A stretch of 64,000 nucleotides of DNA from Mycobacterium stomatepiae (lineage in GTDB: Bacteria; Actinomycetota; Actinomycetes; Mycobacteriales; Mycobacteriaceae). The DNA lies in the NCBI RefSeq assembly GCF_010731715.1, contig NZ_AP022587.1, forward strand, positions 2,604,001-2,668,000, in the 5' to 3' direction. Position 1 is the stretch's first letter. Every line of letters begins with the position of its first letter. The translations under genes were made by a program, and so were the position numbers. The notes beneath the pieces are model-generated. The model was not told the DNA's origin. It did no database searches and saw nothing but the letters and a program-made list of their open reading frames with translations. Positions 37,743 to 47,479 of this stretch are shown in pieces.

Positions 37743-40037
37743 ATGAATGCCCCTACAAGCGATGTCGTGGAAACGGCCGAATCCGGGTCCGTTCTGCGCA
37801 ATCTGCGTCACGACGTTCCGGCATCCCTTGTCGTCTTCCTTGTCGCCCTGCCCCTTTCGCTGGGCATCGCGATCGCCTCCGGGGCCCCGCTGGCGGCCGG
37901 TCTGATCGCCGCTGTCGTGGGCGGCATCGTCGCCGGCACATTCGGCGGCTCATCGGTCCAGGTCAGTGGCCCGGCCGCGGGCCTCACCGTGGTAGTCGCC
38001 GGACTGATCGACGACCTCGGTTTCCCGATGCTGTGCCTGATGACCATTGGCGCGGGCGCGCTGCAGATCGCGTTCGGCCTGAGCCGGCTCGCCCGCGCCG
38101 CGTTGGCAATCGCGCCGGTGGTCGTGCACGCGATGCTCGCGGGGATCGGCGTCACGATCATCTTGCAGCAAGTTCACGTACTGATGGGGGGACCGTCACA
38201 CAGTTCCGCTTGGCAGAACCTGATCGCCTTGCCCAACGGGATCCTGCATCACGAACTGCATGAGGTGATCACCGGCGGAACGGTCATCGCGATCCTGTTG
38301 GCGTGGTCAAGGCTGCCCGCCAAGGTACGGCTGATACCCGCCCCGCTGGTGGCCATCGTCGCGGCGACCGCCCTAGCGATCGTGGCGGGGCTGGACACCG
38401 ATCGAATCTCGTTGTCGGGCAATTTCTTCGACGCGCTCAACTTGGCCCACATCTCGGGAACGTCCCCGAAAGGCGTGCCGTGGCTGGACGAGACCGAGGA
38501 CATCATCGTCGGCGTCCTGACGATCGCCCTGATCGCCAGCGTCGAGTCGCTGCTGTGCGCGGTCGGTGTCGACAAACTGCACAGCGGCCCGCGCACGAAC
38601 TTCGACAGGGAAATCATCGGGCAGGGCACCGCGAACGTGGTGTCCGGATTGGTTGGCGGACTGCCGATCACCGGCGTGATCGTGCGCAGTTCGGCCAACG
38701 TGGCCGCGGGGGTCCGGACCCGGATGTCGGCGGTGCTGCACGGAGTTTGGGTGCTGCTGTTCGCTTCGCTGTTCACCGACCTGGTAGAGCTCATCCCGAA
38801 GGCAGCACTGGCCGGGCTGCTGATCGTGGTCGGTGCCCAGCTGATCAAGCTGGCTCACATCAAATTAGCCTGGCGTACAGGCAATTTCGCGGTGTACGCC
38901 GTCACCCTCGCGTCGGTGGTATTCCTCAACCTGCTGGAAGGTGTGATCATCGGGCTGGCCGTTGCCATCGGTTTCCTGCTGGTCAGGGTTACCCGCGCGC
39001 CCGTCGCGGTGCAGCCGATCGGCGGCGATCAGTCCAAGCAGTGGCGGATCGACATCGATGGCACACTGAGCTTCCTGCTGCTGCCGCGGCTGACCAAAGC
39101 GCTCGCATCGGTGCCGCAGGGCTCCGAGGTCACGCTGAACCTGAACGCGGACTACATCGACGACTCCGTATCCGAGACGATCGAGGATTGGCAACGCACT
39201 CACGAAGCGCGGGGCGGCGTCGTCGTCATCGTCGAGACGACGGGCGCGAAGCTGCAGAACGCACACGCGAGTCCACCGAAGCGTCATTTCGCGACCAATC
39301 CGATCGGGCTGGTGCCCTGGCGTTCTCCACGCGCCAATCACGAAAACAACGGCGACGCCACGATTCTCGACCGCGTCGACGAGTACCACCGCAACGGCTC
39401 GGCCGTCTTGCACCAGCACATCGCCGGGCTCGGCGGAGCGCAAGATCCGTATGCGCTATTCCTTACCTGCGCGGATTCACGGATTCTGCCCAACGTGATC
39501 ACCGCCAGTGGCCCCGGCGACTTGTATACCGTCCGCAACTTCGGCAACCTGGTGCCGACGAGCGCGGATGACCGATCAGTTGACGCCGCAATCGAATTCG
39601 CGGCGAGCCAGTTGGGTGTGCGTTCGGTTGTGATCTGCGGACATTCGTCGTGCGCCGCGATGACGGTACTGCTAGAGGGGGAAAGTGACCACCCCACGAC
39701 CGCGATGGGCCAGTGGCTCGAGTATGCCGGCGAGAGTCTGAATGCCTACCGGGATCACCATCCGGCACGCGCCAGTGCCGAATCCGTCGGATACTCCGAG
39801 ATCGACCAGCTGAGCATTGTCAATCTCGCCATTCAGCTGGAAAGGCTGACCCACCACCCGATCCTGGCACCCGCAGTCGCGTCCGGCGATATACAGGTGG
39901 TCGGTATCTTCTTCGACATCGCGACCACCCGGGTCTACGAGGTGACACCGCACGGCATCGTGTGCCCCGAAGAACCTATACGCGCGGAAGGCGTACTACC
40001 TGAAGGAAGAACTCGTCGATCTGCCTTACCGCACTGA
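37743..40037 (+). CDS. SulP-family anion transporter fused to beta-carbonic anhydrase
   Basis: A 764-residue fusion, the same length as Rv3273. Residues about 20-430 form the SulP membrane domain with about ten helices (PASLVVFLVALPLSLGIAIA; FGGSSVQVSGPAAGLTVVVA). A STAS-like linker covers about 440-510 (WRIDIDGTLSFLLLPRLTKA). A beta-carbonic anhydrase domain follows (about 540-750) with the zinc site LTCADSRILP and VICGHSSCAAMTVLL (Cys, Asp, His, Cys). Bicarbonate uptake or pH control is the usual proposal. ATG 37743 is preferred over GTG 37698 because GGAGGAG precedes it. The 3' end overlaps the response regulator gene by 62 bases. Confidence 0.94.
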   Translation: MNAPTSDVVETAESGSVLRNLRHDVPASLVVFLVALPLSLGIAIASGAPLAAGLIAAVVGGIVAGTFGGSSVQVSGPAAGLTVVVAGLIDDLGFPMLCLMTIGAGALQIAFGLSRLARAALAIAPVVVHAMLAGIGVTIILQQVHVLMGGPSHSSAWQNLIALPNGILHHELHEVITGGTVIAILLAWSRLPAKVRLIPAPLVAIVAATALAIVAGLDTDRISLSGNFFDALNLAHISGTSPKGVPWLDETEDIIVGVLTIALIASVESLLCAVGVDKLHSGPRTNFDREIIGQGTANVVSGLVGGLPITGVIVRSSANVAAGVRTRMSAVLHGVWVLLFASLFTDLVELIPKAALAGLLIVVGAQLIKLAHIKLAWRTGNFAVYAVTLASVVFLNLLEGVIIGLAVAIGFLLVRVTRAPVAVQPIGGDQSKQWRIDIDGTLSFLLLPRLTKALASVPQGSEVTLNLNADYIDDSVSETIEDWQRTHEARGGVVVIVETTGAKLQNAHASPPKRHFATNPIGLVPWRSPRANHENNGDATILDRVDEYHRNGSAVLHQHIAGLGGAQDPYALFLTCADSRILPNVITASGPGDLYTVRNFGNLVPTSADDRSVDAAIEFAASQLGVRSVVICGHSSCAAMTVLLEGESDHPTTAMGQWLEYAGESLNAYRDHHPARASAESVGYSEIDQLSIVNLAIQLERLTHHPILAPAVASGDIQVVGIFFDIATTRVYEVTPHGIVCPEEPIRAEGVLPEGRTRRSALPH

Positions 40038-40416
40038 TGAATTGGTCGAGGTCGACCGGCTTGGCGACGTAGGCGTTGGCGTGCAGCTTGTAGCTACGCA
40101 CAATGTCTTCCTCCGCCGAGGAAGTGGTGAGCACAACGACCGGGATGCGCGCGAGGTCGGCGTCGGATTTCACCTTCTCCAGCAACTGCCGGCCGTCGTA
40201 CTTCGGCAGGTTCAGATCCAGCAGGATAAGGTCCGGGCGCGGCGCGCCCTCGAACTGACCGCGCCTGTAGAGGAAGTCCAGTCCCTCTTCGCCGTCGTGC
40301 GCCACGTGTAGTCGATTTTGGAACTTGTTGTGCTCCAATGCTTCCCGTGTAATGAGTTCATCTCCCGGGTCGTCCTCGACGAGCAGGATCTCGATTGCTC
40401 TGCCGGCGGCCGTCAT
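39976..40416 (-). CDS. Single-domain response regulator (Rcp1-like)
   Basis: A 146-residue receiver domain with no output domain. It begins IEILLVEDDPGDELITREAL with the acidic pocket, has the phosphorylation site in PDLILLDLNLPKYDGRQLLE and the switch lysine in ANAYVAKPVDLDQF. Such Rcp1-type regulators are usually phosphorylated by bacteriophytochrome-like kinases. The ATG 40416 overlaps the kinase stop (ATGA) and AAGGAGCG precedes it. It is the last gene of a three-gene signalling operon that I do not recall at this position in H37Rv. Its 3' end runs 62 bases into the opposite SulP-carbonic anhydrase gene. Confidence 0.9.
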   Translation of the reverse strand: MTAAGRAIEILLVEDDPGDELITREALEHNKFQNRLHVAHDGEEGLDFLYRRGQFEGAPRPDLILLDLNLPKYDGRQLLEKVKSDADLARIPVVVLTTSSAEEDIVRSYKLHANAYVAKPVDLDQFISAVRQIDEFFLQVVRLPRV

Positions 40417-41999
40417 TGGTGCGCTCCTTCCAGGGCGGATTGGTGTGGTATGTCCACGGCTACGGGGAGCGTGAACTCGAATCGCGTTCCGTCGGTGTAC
40501 GTAGTGTCGATCCGGACTGCGCCGTCGTGGTATTCGACGATCTTCTTCACCAGCGCCAGGCCGACACCCGTTCCCGCGTAGACGCCCCGGCCGTGCAGCC
40601 GCTGGAAGATGACGAACACCTTCTCGGTGAACTCCGGGGCGATGCCGATGCCGTTGTCCGATACGGTCAGCAACCATTCACGAGCATCGGGGCTCGATTC
40701 GCAGTCGATGACGATCCGGGGCGACCGATCGACGTGACGGAACTTGATCGCGTTGCCAATCAGGTTCTGCCACAACATCGTCAACAGCGTCGGGTCGCCG
40801 ACCACCTGTGGCAACGGTCGGGCCGGGCGTACGATCTCGGTGTTTGATTCCTCGATCGCGATGGCGAGGTTGGCCAGGGCCGCATCCAGCGTCGTGTCGA
40901 GCTCGACCTTGGTTTGCTTACCGCCCATCCGGCCGACTCGGGAGAAGGTCAGCAGGTCATTGATCAACACCTGCATGCGCTTGGCGCCGTCGACGGCATA
41001 GCCGATGTATTCGATTCCGCGCTCGTCGAGCTGGTCGCCGTAACGCTTTTCGAGCAGCTGGCAGAACGAGGCGACCTTGCGCAGCGGCTCCTGCAGATCG
41101 TGTGAAGGGACATAGGCGAACTGCTCGAGCTCGGCGTTGGAACGCTTCAATTCGATTGCCTGCTCATCCAATCGCGCCCCGGACGCCCGGGATATTTCGA
41201 GCGCCGAAACGATCCGCTGCCGCATGTTCTCGACGTCGATCGCCATGTCGTGGATGTCCTTGGGCCGCCGCGGGGGCGTGATGGATTCGGTGAAGTTGCC
41301 CTCGGTAATGCGCCGGCAGGCCGCGGCCAGCGACGCGAGCGGAAGGGTGATGGCGCCCCGGGTCAGCAGCCCCAGCGTGATGGCGAGACCGAAGAAGACC
41401 AGCACCACTGCGCCCAGCACCCGGTCCCGCCAGGCCCTGATGTCTTTCAATTCGTCGGTGGCATGCGTGGACGCAGCAACGAAGTCCGCATTCTGGTTAT
41501 CGAAAAGCTCACGCAGGTGGTCGAATTCGGCCTTTCCGCGATCCACGACCCTGCTGTTCACGACGTCGGGGTAGTGCGGCGTCACGCTTGCGATCAGCGG
41601 CTCGGCAAAGCTGGCCCGCCAATTCGCGGTGGCCCGTTCGATCGCGTCCAGGTCATTGAGCAGGTCCACGCGCTGACCGACCAGCTGCCGGATCTCCTCG
41701 GCCGCCGCATGTTCGGCGTGTTGCCCGTCGTAGTACGGCGTGAGGAACTGCCGATCGGCGGCAATCGCGTAACCGCGCACGCCGGTTTCCTGGTCCCGCA
41801 CCGCCGCCTGCAGCTGGATGGCGGCGCGCCGCGCCGGCTGAATCTCCTGGCTCAGGCTGCGCGTCACCTCGTCGGTGCGATTCAGCAACACCGTGCCCGC
41901 CGCCGCACCGGCAAGCACCAGCACACCCATGCTGAACAACACCAGGAACAGCCAGCCCCGGACGGTGAGTTGAGCTCGGGGGTGGGCGTCGGCGATCAC
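40413..41999 (-). CDS. CHASE3-HAMP sensor histidine kinase
   Basis: A 528-residue kinase from GTG 41999. A membrane helix (about 13-35) is followed by a CHASE3-like extracellular domain (TRSLSQEIQPARRAAIQLQA, RDQETGVRGYAIAADRQFL), a second helix near residue 195, HAMP, then a phytochrome-type DHp domain whose H-box is FAYVPSHDLQEPLRKVASF. The ATPase domain has LLTMLWQNLIGNAIKFRH and DNGIGIAPEF. The start overlaps the stop of the REC-PP2C gene (GTGA) and the stop overlaps the response regulator start. An open frame continues to 42404 inside the upstream gene but is a shadow. Confidence 0.9.
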   Translation of the reverse strand: MIADAHPRAQLTVRGWLFLVLFSMGVLVLAGAAAGTVLLNRTDEVTRSLSQEIQPARRAAIQLQAAVRDQETGVRGYAIAADRQFLTPYYDGQHAEHAAAEEIRQLVGQRVDLLNDLDAIERATANWRASFAEPLIASVTPHYPDVVNSRVVDRGKAEFDHLRELFDNQNADFVAASTHATDELKDIRAWRDRVLGAVVLVFFGLAITLGLLTRGAITLPLASLAAACRRITEGNFTESITPPRRPKDIHDMAIDVENMRQRIVSALEISRASGARLDEQAIELKRSNAELEQFAYVPSHDLQEPLRKVASFCQLLEKRYGDQLDERGIEYIGYAVDGAKRMQVLINDLLTFSRVGRMGGKQTKVELDTTLDAALANLAIAIEESNTEIVRPARPLPQVVGDPTLLTMLWQNLIGNAIKFRHVDRSPRIVIDCESSPDAREWLLTVSDNGIGIAPEFTEKVFVIFQRLHGRGVYAGTGVGLALVKKIVEYHDGAVRIDTTYTDGTRFEFTLPVAVDIPHQSALEGAHQ

Positions 42000-43179
42000 G
42001 TCGCCGTCCGCTCTACGCGCACCACGGCGATGTCGTCGGTGAGGCCCCCGCGTGGCTCGGCAAGCTGTCCCGCACCATCGATCAGCGCGTCGACGAATGC
42101 CGCACCGGGCAAGCCGTCGTGGGTACGCGCCAGCGCCAGCAAGCCTTCCTCCCCCAGTCGCTCGTTGCCGGTTCCGGAATATCCCTCGAAAAGTCCGTCG
42201 GTGAGCAACAGCAGCCCCTGCCCACCGGCAATTCCAGTTCGGACTGCGGCCAGTCGTCGGCGCCCAGTCCCAGCGCCGGACCGGCCGGCGGCTCGATCCA
42301 TTCCACAGTCGCGGCGCCTTGGCGCAACATACCCGGATGGCCGGCCCGGATACAGGCGATACTCGGGGTGTCAGGTGCGAATTCGAGTGACAGCACCGTC
42401 GCAAAGACCCCGCTGCCCATCCGTTCGGCGTGCAGCACCCGTTCGAGTTGGCGCATCAGTTCGGCGGCGCGCACGCCAGCGAATGTGAGCGCGCGCCAAG
42501 CGATCCGCAACGCCGCGCCCAGCGCCGCCTCGTCGGGGCCGTGGCCGGCGACGTCTCCGATCAAGACGTGCACGACCCGGTCCGGCGTCTGCACCACGTC
42601 GTAGAAGTCACCGCATAGCAGCGCGTCCGCCCGACTCGGCCAGTACCGGGTGACGATCTCGACACCGGGGTTGTCCAGCAGCAATGGCGACGGCAACAGG
42701 CCGCGTTCGAGCAGCGCGTTCTCGCGGGCTCGCAGCTGAGTCGCGTGCAGGTCCGCGGCGATGATCTCCACTCGCTTGCGTTCGATCGCGTAAAGCAGCG
42801 CACGGCGCAACATTTCGGGCTCGACGCGGCCCTTGACCAGATAATCCTGCGCCCCTGCCGCGACCGCCGACGCGCCGAAGAACTCGTCGTTCAAACCGGT
42901 CAGCACCACGATCGGCACCGTCGCATCGCGCTTGGCGATGCGGTCGAGGGCTTCGATGCCGCTGGCGTCGGGCAGGTGGAGATCCAGCAGCACACAGTCG
43001 GGCCGGGCCGAGGCCAGCTCGCGCTCGGCGTGCGCCATCGACTGTGCCCAGGTCACCCGGATGTCGTCGACCGCGTTGGAAATCAGGTCCTCGACCAGTA
43101 ACGCGTCGGCACGGTCGTCTTCGACCAGGAGCAACGACAGCGCTTGCCATGTCGCGGCCGGGGTGACTGGGCTAAGCAT
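41996..43179 (-). pseudogene. REC-PP2C phosphatase (RsbU-like) gene with a frameshift
   Basis: The N-terminal receiver domain (LSLLLVEDDRADALLVEDLI; DCVLLDLHLPDASGIEALDR) is followed by a PP2C/SpoIIE-type phosphatase (LLCGDFYDVVQTPDRVVHVL; IGDVAGHGPDEAALGAALRI). After about residue 318 the frame is lost: the proper end (GLLLLTDGLFEGYSGTGNER; GGLTDDIAVVRVE) is read in another frame down to 41996. One missing base near 42216-42226 would restore a single 394-residue protein. The restored stop overlaps the kinase start. Such phosphatases reactivate anti-sigma antagonists in partner-switching systems. True mutation or sequencing error cannot be separated here. Confidence 0.85.
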
Positions 43180-43323
43180 TTCGCACCCCTTGCCACAGTC
43201 GTAACCTGCTCATTTGGCGCTACGCGTGACCGCTACCCTCCGAACGGCGCACGCTGAGCTTGGTTCTAGCGCTCGATCTTATTAGTCGAGCTGAATTTGA
43301 GGCTAACGGGTCCCGGCGAAACT

Positions 43324-44493
43324 TCAGCGCAGCAACGCCCGCGACATCACCACGCGCTGAATCTGGTTGGTGCCCTCATAGATCTGCGTGATTTTGGCGT
43401 CGCGCATCATCCGCTCGACGGGGAAGTCGATGGTGTAGCCGGCGCCACCGAACAGCTGCACGGCATCGGTGGTGACCTCCATCGCGACGTCGGAGGCAAA
43501 GCATTTCGAGGCCGCCGAGATGAAACCCAGGTTCGATTCGCCACGTTCGGCCCGGGCGGCCGCGCTGCAGACCATCAGCCGAGCGGCCTCCACCTTCATC
43601 GCCATATCGGCCAACATGAATTGGACCGCCTGGAAGCTGCTGATCGACTCGCCGAACTGCTTGCGGTCCTTCGTGTATGCGATGGCGGCATCCACCGCGC
43701 CCTGCGCGATGCCGACGGCCTGCGCGCCGATGGTCGGACGGGTGTGGTCCAGGGTGGCCAACGCCGTCTTGAAACCGGTGCCCGGCTCGCCGATGATCCG
43801 ATCGCCCGGGATGCGGCAGTTCTCGAAGTAGAGCTCGGTGGTCGGTGAACCCTTGATACCGAGCTTGCGCTCCTTCGGCCCGACGGTGAATCCCTCGTCG
43901 TCGGCGTGCACGATGAACGACGAGATGCCGTTGGCACCCTTGTCGGGGTCGGTCACCGCCATCACGGTGTACCAGGTTGACTTGCCGCCGTTGGTAATCC
44001 AGCACTTGGCGCCGTTGAGAATCCAGTCGTCCCCGTCGGCCTTGGCGCGGGTGCGCATCGCGGCCGCGTCGCTGCCGGCTTCGCGCTCGCTCAGGGCGTA
44101 GGAAGCCATCGCCGTGCCATCGGCGATCGACGGCAGAACCTGTTTCTTCAGCTCCTCGGAGCCGCGCAGGATCAGGCCCATGGTGCCGAGTTTGTTCACC
44201 GCCGGGATCAGCGAGGCCGACGCGTCGACGCGGGCGACCTCTTCGATGACGATGCAGGCCGCGACCGAGTCCGCGCCCTGGCCGCCGTATTCTTCGGGCA
44301 CGTGCACGGCGTTGAAACCTGACGCGTTCAGCGCGTCCAGTGCCTCGCTCGGGAAGCGAGAATTCTCGTCCACATCGGCGGCGTGCGGAGCGATTTCCTT
44401 CTCCGCCAGCGCCCGAATCGCCGCCCGCAACTCCTGGTGTTCCTCGGGCAATTGAAAAAGATCGAAGTCGGGGTGTCCGGCCCATCCAGCCAT
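43324..44493 (-). CDS. fadE25: Acyl-CoA dehydrogenase FadE25
   Basis: FAD enzyme that introduces the alpha-beta double bond in acyl-CoA substrates during fatty-acid or branched-chain degradation. The 389 residues carry the family signatures MASYALSEREAGSDAAAMRT and QLFGGAGYTIDFPVERMMRD, followed by AKITQIYEGTNQIQRVVMSR, in which the glutamate of YEGT is the catalytic base of the short/medium-chain type. The start ATG 44493 follows AGGAGAC. Orthologue of Rv3274c by position, 24 bases before purE on the same strand. Confidence 0.95.
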   Translation of the reverse strand: MAGWAGHPDFDLFQLPEEHQELRAAIRALAEKEIAPHAADVDENSRFPSEALDALNASGFNAVHVPEEYGGQGADSVAACIVIEEVARVDASASLIPAVNKLGTMGLILRGSEELKKQVLPSIADGTAMASYALSEREAGSDAAAMRTRAKADGDDWILNGAKCWITNGGKSTWYTVMAVTDPDKGANGISSFIVHADDEGFTVGPKERKLGIKGSPTTELYFENCRIPGDRIIGEPGTGFKTALATLDHTRPTIGAQAVGIAQGAVDAAIAYTKDRKQFGESISSFQAVQFMLADMAMKVEAARLMVCSAAARAERGESNLGFISAASKCFASDVAMEVTTDAVQLFGGAGYTIDFPVERMMRDAKITQIYEGTNQIQRVVMSRALLR

Positions 44494-44516
44494 CTTGAAG
44501 TCTCCTAGCCCTCTTG

Positions 44517-45032
44517 CTACTCGCGGGTAACTTTACCCTGAAGCTCCTGAAGAGCCTCATCCTTGGCCCGCACGCTCTCGGCCAGCTGCTCCTGAAACGC
44601 GACGATCCGGGCCCGCAGTGCCGGGTCGGACGAGCCGAGCATTCGCACCGCCAGCAGGCCGGCGTTGCGGGCGCCGCCGATCGAGACCGTCGCCACCGGC
44701 ACGCCGGCCGGCATCTGCACGATCGACAGCAGCGAGTCCATGCCATCCAGCCGGGCCAGCGGCACCGGAACCCCGATCACCGGCAACGGCGTCGCGGAGG
44801 CGACCATGCCGGGCAGGTGGGCGGCGCCCCCGGCGCCCGCGATGATCACCTCGATGCCCCGGCCGGCCGCCCCGCGGGCGTAATCGAACATCAACCCCGG
44901 GGTGCGATGCGCCGAGACCACCCGGACCTCAGCCGGGATGTCGAACTCGGCCAGCGCCGCGGCCGCGTCGGCCATCACCGACCAGTCGCTGTCGCTGCCC
45001 ATGATCACCCCGACGCGGGGATTGCTACCCAT
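44517..45032 (-). CDS. purE: N5-carboxyaminoimidazole ribonucleotide mutase PurE
   Basis: Moves the carboxyl group of N5-CAIR to C4, giving CAIR in purine synthesis. The 171 residues contain the active-site stretches [32 protein letters not shown] and [20 protein letters not shown]. The start is set at ATG 45032 (MGSNPRVGV), which overlaps the purK stop by 8 bases; an ATG at 45047 adds five residues and one at 45098 lies deeper inside purK. It works with PurK encoded just upstream. Confidence 0.95.
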   Translation of the reverse strand: MGSNPRVGVIMGSDSDWSVMADAAAALAEFDIPAEVRVVSAHRTPGLMFDYARGAAGRGIEVIIAGAGGAAHLPGMVASATPLPVIGVPVPLARLDGMDSLLSIVQMPAGVPVATVSIGGARNAGLLAVRMLGSSDPALRARIVAFQEQLAESVRAKDEALQELQGKVTRE

Positions 45033-46239
45033 GTGGATCCCATCCATCCGTCCACTGCCCGTATGCCAACCAGTGTGCCGCCAGCTCGGCGCGTTCACGC
45101 AGCTTCAGCAAGTCCGCGACGTCGTCGCCCAGAAAATTGATATGCCCGACCTTGCGACCCGGACGTTCGGTCTTGCCGTAGAGGTGCACCCGGGCGTCGG
45201 GCAGCCGCGCGTACAGGTGGTGCAAACGCTCATCAATAGACATCGCGGCCATCTCCGGTGGGTGCGCGGCCCCCAGCACGTTGGCCATCACGGTCACCGG
45301 CGCGATGGCATCGGTGTCGCCGAGCGGGTAGTCCAGCACCGCCCGTACGTGCTGCTCGAACTGGCTGGTGCGCGACCCGTCCATCGTCCAGTGCCCGGAG
45401 TTATGCGGCCGCATCGCGAGCTCGTTGACCAGCAGTGCGCCGTCCGGGGTCTCGAACAACTCGACCGCCAGCACACCGACCACGCCGAGCTCGGAGGCCA
45501 GCCGCAGCGCCAGCTGCTGGGCGGCCGCGGCGACGTCGGAGGGCAGGTCCCGCGCCGGCGCGATCACCTGCACGCAGATCCCGTCGGCCTGCACAGTCTC
45601 CACCACCGGCCACGCGGCGCCCTGCCCGAACGGCGAACGCGCCACCAGGGCCGACAACTCGCGGCGCATGTCCACCTGCTCCTCGGCCATCACCGGCACC
45701 CCATCGGCCAAAAAGCTTTCGGCAATTTCCCGGGCGTGCAACGGGTCGCGGGCCATCCGCACCCCGCGCCCGTCGTACCCGCCGCGAACCGATTTCACGA
45801 CCACGGGGCCGCCCATACGCCGGGCGAAGGCATCGAGCTCGTCGACGCTTCGGATCTCGGCATAGCGCGGCACCGGGGCACCCAGGGCGTCCAGCCGGCG
45901 GCGCATCACCAGCTTGTCCTGGGCGTGCACCAAAGCGTGCGGCGGCGGTGCCACGTTGATGCCCTCGGCGACCAGTTTCTCCAGCAGCTCGGTCGGGACC
46001 TGCTCGTGATCGAAGGTCAGGACGCCGGCGCCGGCGGCGACCCGGCGCAGGTCTTCCAGATCGGTGTGCGATCCGATCACCACATTGGGTGTGACCTGGG
46101 CGGCGGGCTCGTCGGCAGCGGTGGCCAGCACCCGCAGGCTCTGCCCCAGCGCAATCGCGGCCTGGTGCGTCATCCGGGCTAGTTGGCCGCCGCCGACCAT
46201 GGCGACCTGCGGGGTGGGTGTACTCGGCACGGCCATCAT
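45025..46239 (-). CDS. purK: N5-carboxyaminoimidazole ribonucleotide synthase PurK
   Basis: ATP-grasp enzyme that carboxylates aminoimidazole ribonucleotide with bicarbonate, feeding PurE. The 404 residues start with [20 protein letters not shown] and carry the ATP-grasp elements [20 protein letters not shown] and [20 protein letters not shown], then [20 protein letters not shown], the PurK signature. ATG 46239 and ATG 46236 are adjacent; either could be used. It is divergent from the GtrA-like gene, with 98 bases between them. Confidence 0.95.
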   Translation of the reverse strand: MMAVPSTPTPQVAMVGGGQLARMTHQAAIALGQSLRVLATAADEPAAQVTPNVVIGSHTDLEDLRRVAAGAGVLTFDHEQVPTELLEKLVAEGINVAPPPHALVHAQDKLVMRRRLDALGAPVPRYAEIRSVDELDAFARRMGGPVVVKSVRGGYDGRGVRMARDPLHAREIAESFLADGVPVMAEEQVDMRRELSALVARSPFGQGAAWPVVETVQADGICVQVIAPARDLPSDVAAAAQQLALRLASELGVVGVLAVELFETPDGALLVNELAMRPHNSGHWTMDGSRTSQFEQHVRAVLDYPLGDTDAIAPVTVMANVLGAAHPPEMAAMSIDERLHHLYARLPDARVHLYGKTERPGRKVGHINFLGDDVADLLKLRERAELAAHWLAYGQWTDGWDPHG

Positions 46240-46337
46240 GGTGTCACGACACCCGCCGGTGTGTTGACCGGCTATGACGCGAAATCGTTAGGTACCATTT
46301 TGCGCCGTTTTCGAGTCCGTCCGTAGACTCAGCTGTT

Positions 46338-46997
46338 GTGTCCTTCGCTGATGCCACGATCGCGCGCTTACCTGCGGCCTTTCAGCCCTCTGCGCAGCGC
46401 CATCATGAATTCATCAAATTTGCCATCGTCGGGGGCACCACCTTCATCATCGACTCGGCAATTTTCTACACCCTCAAGCTCACGATTCTGGACACCAAGC
46501 CGGTAACGGCCAAGGTGATCGCGGGCATTGTCGCGGTCATCGCGTCCTACGTGCTGAACCGAGAGTGGAGCTTCCGCGACCGGGGCGGCCGCGAGCGCCA
46601 TCACGAGGCGCTGCTGTTCTTCGCGTTCAGTGGCGTGGGCGTGCTGCTGAGCATGGCACCGCTGTGGGTTTCCAGCTACGTGCTGCAGCTACGGGAGCCG
46701 ACGGTGTCGCTGGCCGTGGAGAATATCGCCGACTTCATCTCCGCCTACATCATCGGCAACCTGCTGCAGATGGCGTTCCGGTTCTGGGCGTTCCGGCGCT
46801 GGGTGTTCCCCGACCAGTTCGCCCGCAATCCCGACAAGGCACTGGAATCCGCGCTCACCGCCGGCGGGATCGCCGAGGTATTCGAGGACGAGGTCGAGTC
46901 CGGCAACGTCACCATGCTGCGCGCCTGGCGCAATCGGGCGAGCCGGAATTCTCAGCTCGGCGACTCCTCGGAACCCAGGGTGTCGAAAACTTCGTGA
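46338..46997 (+). CDS. GtrA-like membrane protein (Rv3277-like)
   Basis: A 219-residue membrane protein with four hydrophobic segments in a GtrA-type domain: FIKFAIVGGTTFIIDSAIFY, VIAGIVAVIASYVLNREWSF, LLFFAFSGVGVLLSMAPLWV and ENIADFISAYIIGNLLQMAF. GtrA proteins flip polyprenol-linked sugars or assist glycosyl transfer in wall polysaccharide synthesis. The C-terminal 50 residues are soluble. The start is GTG 46338. The last 46 bases overlap the end of the PH-domain gene on the other strand. Confidence 0.88.
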   Translation: MSFADATIARLPAAFQPSAQRHHEFIKFAIVGGTTFIIDSAIFYTLKLTILDTKPVTAKVIAGIVAVIASYVLNREWSFRDRGGRERHHEALLFFAFSGVGVLLSMAPLWVSSYVLQLREPTVSLAVENIADFISAYIIGNLLQMAFRFWAFRRWVFPDQFARNPDKALESALTAGGIAEVFEDEVESGNVTMLRAWRNRASRNSQLGDSSEPRVSKTS

Positions 46998-47470
46998 TAT
47001 AACAGCGCGTGTACCTCGCGCAACCGCGGAATGTTGTAGAACTCCAACGGGTCTTGTGACGCCGACTCGATAATCAGTGTCCCGGTGCGAAATAGGCGCT
47101 CCCAAATCTTGTCCCGGAATTCCACGCTGTTAATCCGCGCCAGCGGGATGTCGATACCGCTGCGGGTCAGCAATCCGTGCCGATACATCACGCGGCGATT
47201 GGTGACGACGAAATGTGTGGTGAGCCAAGTCAAGAACGGCCACAACGTCAGCCAGCCGACGATCACCAGCCAGATCACCCAGATGACACCGTGGACGATG
47301 TTCTTGGCCGTCTGCTCCCAGTGCGTAGAGTTGACGTACCCGGAGCCGAAGGCCGCCAGCCCGGTCGCCAGGATGAAAATCACGACGGGCCAGATCAATC
47401 GCTTCCAGTGCGGATGACGATGTATGACAACCTGTTCGCCGGCGGCCAGGGCGTTATCGGGATAGCTCAT
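46952..47470 (-). CDS. PH (DUF304)-domain membrane protein (Rv3278c-like)
   Basis: A 172-residue protein with two membrane helices near residues 27-46 and 62-85 (LIWPVVIFILATGLAAFGSG; VIWVIWLVIVGWLTLWPFLT) followed by a bacterial PH-like domain (FVVTNRRVMYRHGLLTRSGI, DIPLARINSVEFRDKIWER). Function is unknown. It lies 10 bases after birA on the same strand and is conserved in this position in mycobacteria. The 3' end overlaps the GtrA-like gene. Confidence 0.9.
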   Translation of the reverse strand: MSYPDNALAAGEQVVIHRHPHWKRLIWPVVIFILATGLAAFGSGYVNSTHWEQTAKNIVHGVIWVIWLVIVGWLTLWPFLTWLTTHFVVTNRRVMYRHGLLTRSGIDIPLARINSVEFRDKIWERLFRTGTLIIESASQDPLEFYNIPRLREVHALLYHEVFDTLGSEESPS

Positions 47471-47479
47471 GTGGTGACA

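Noticed and set aside
43234..43260. GGGTAG on the minus strand upstream of the REC-PP2C gene as a SigF promoter
   Set aside because: No GTTT or GGTT is found 15-17 bases upstream, so only the -10 half is present.
43271..43291. Hairpin GCTCGA-N9-TCGAGC between fadE25 and the REC-PP2C gene
   Set aside because: The stem is only six pairs and no T-run follows on either strand, so I cannot support a terminator.
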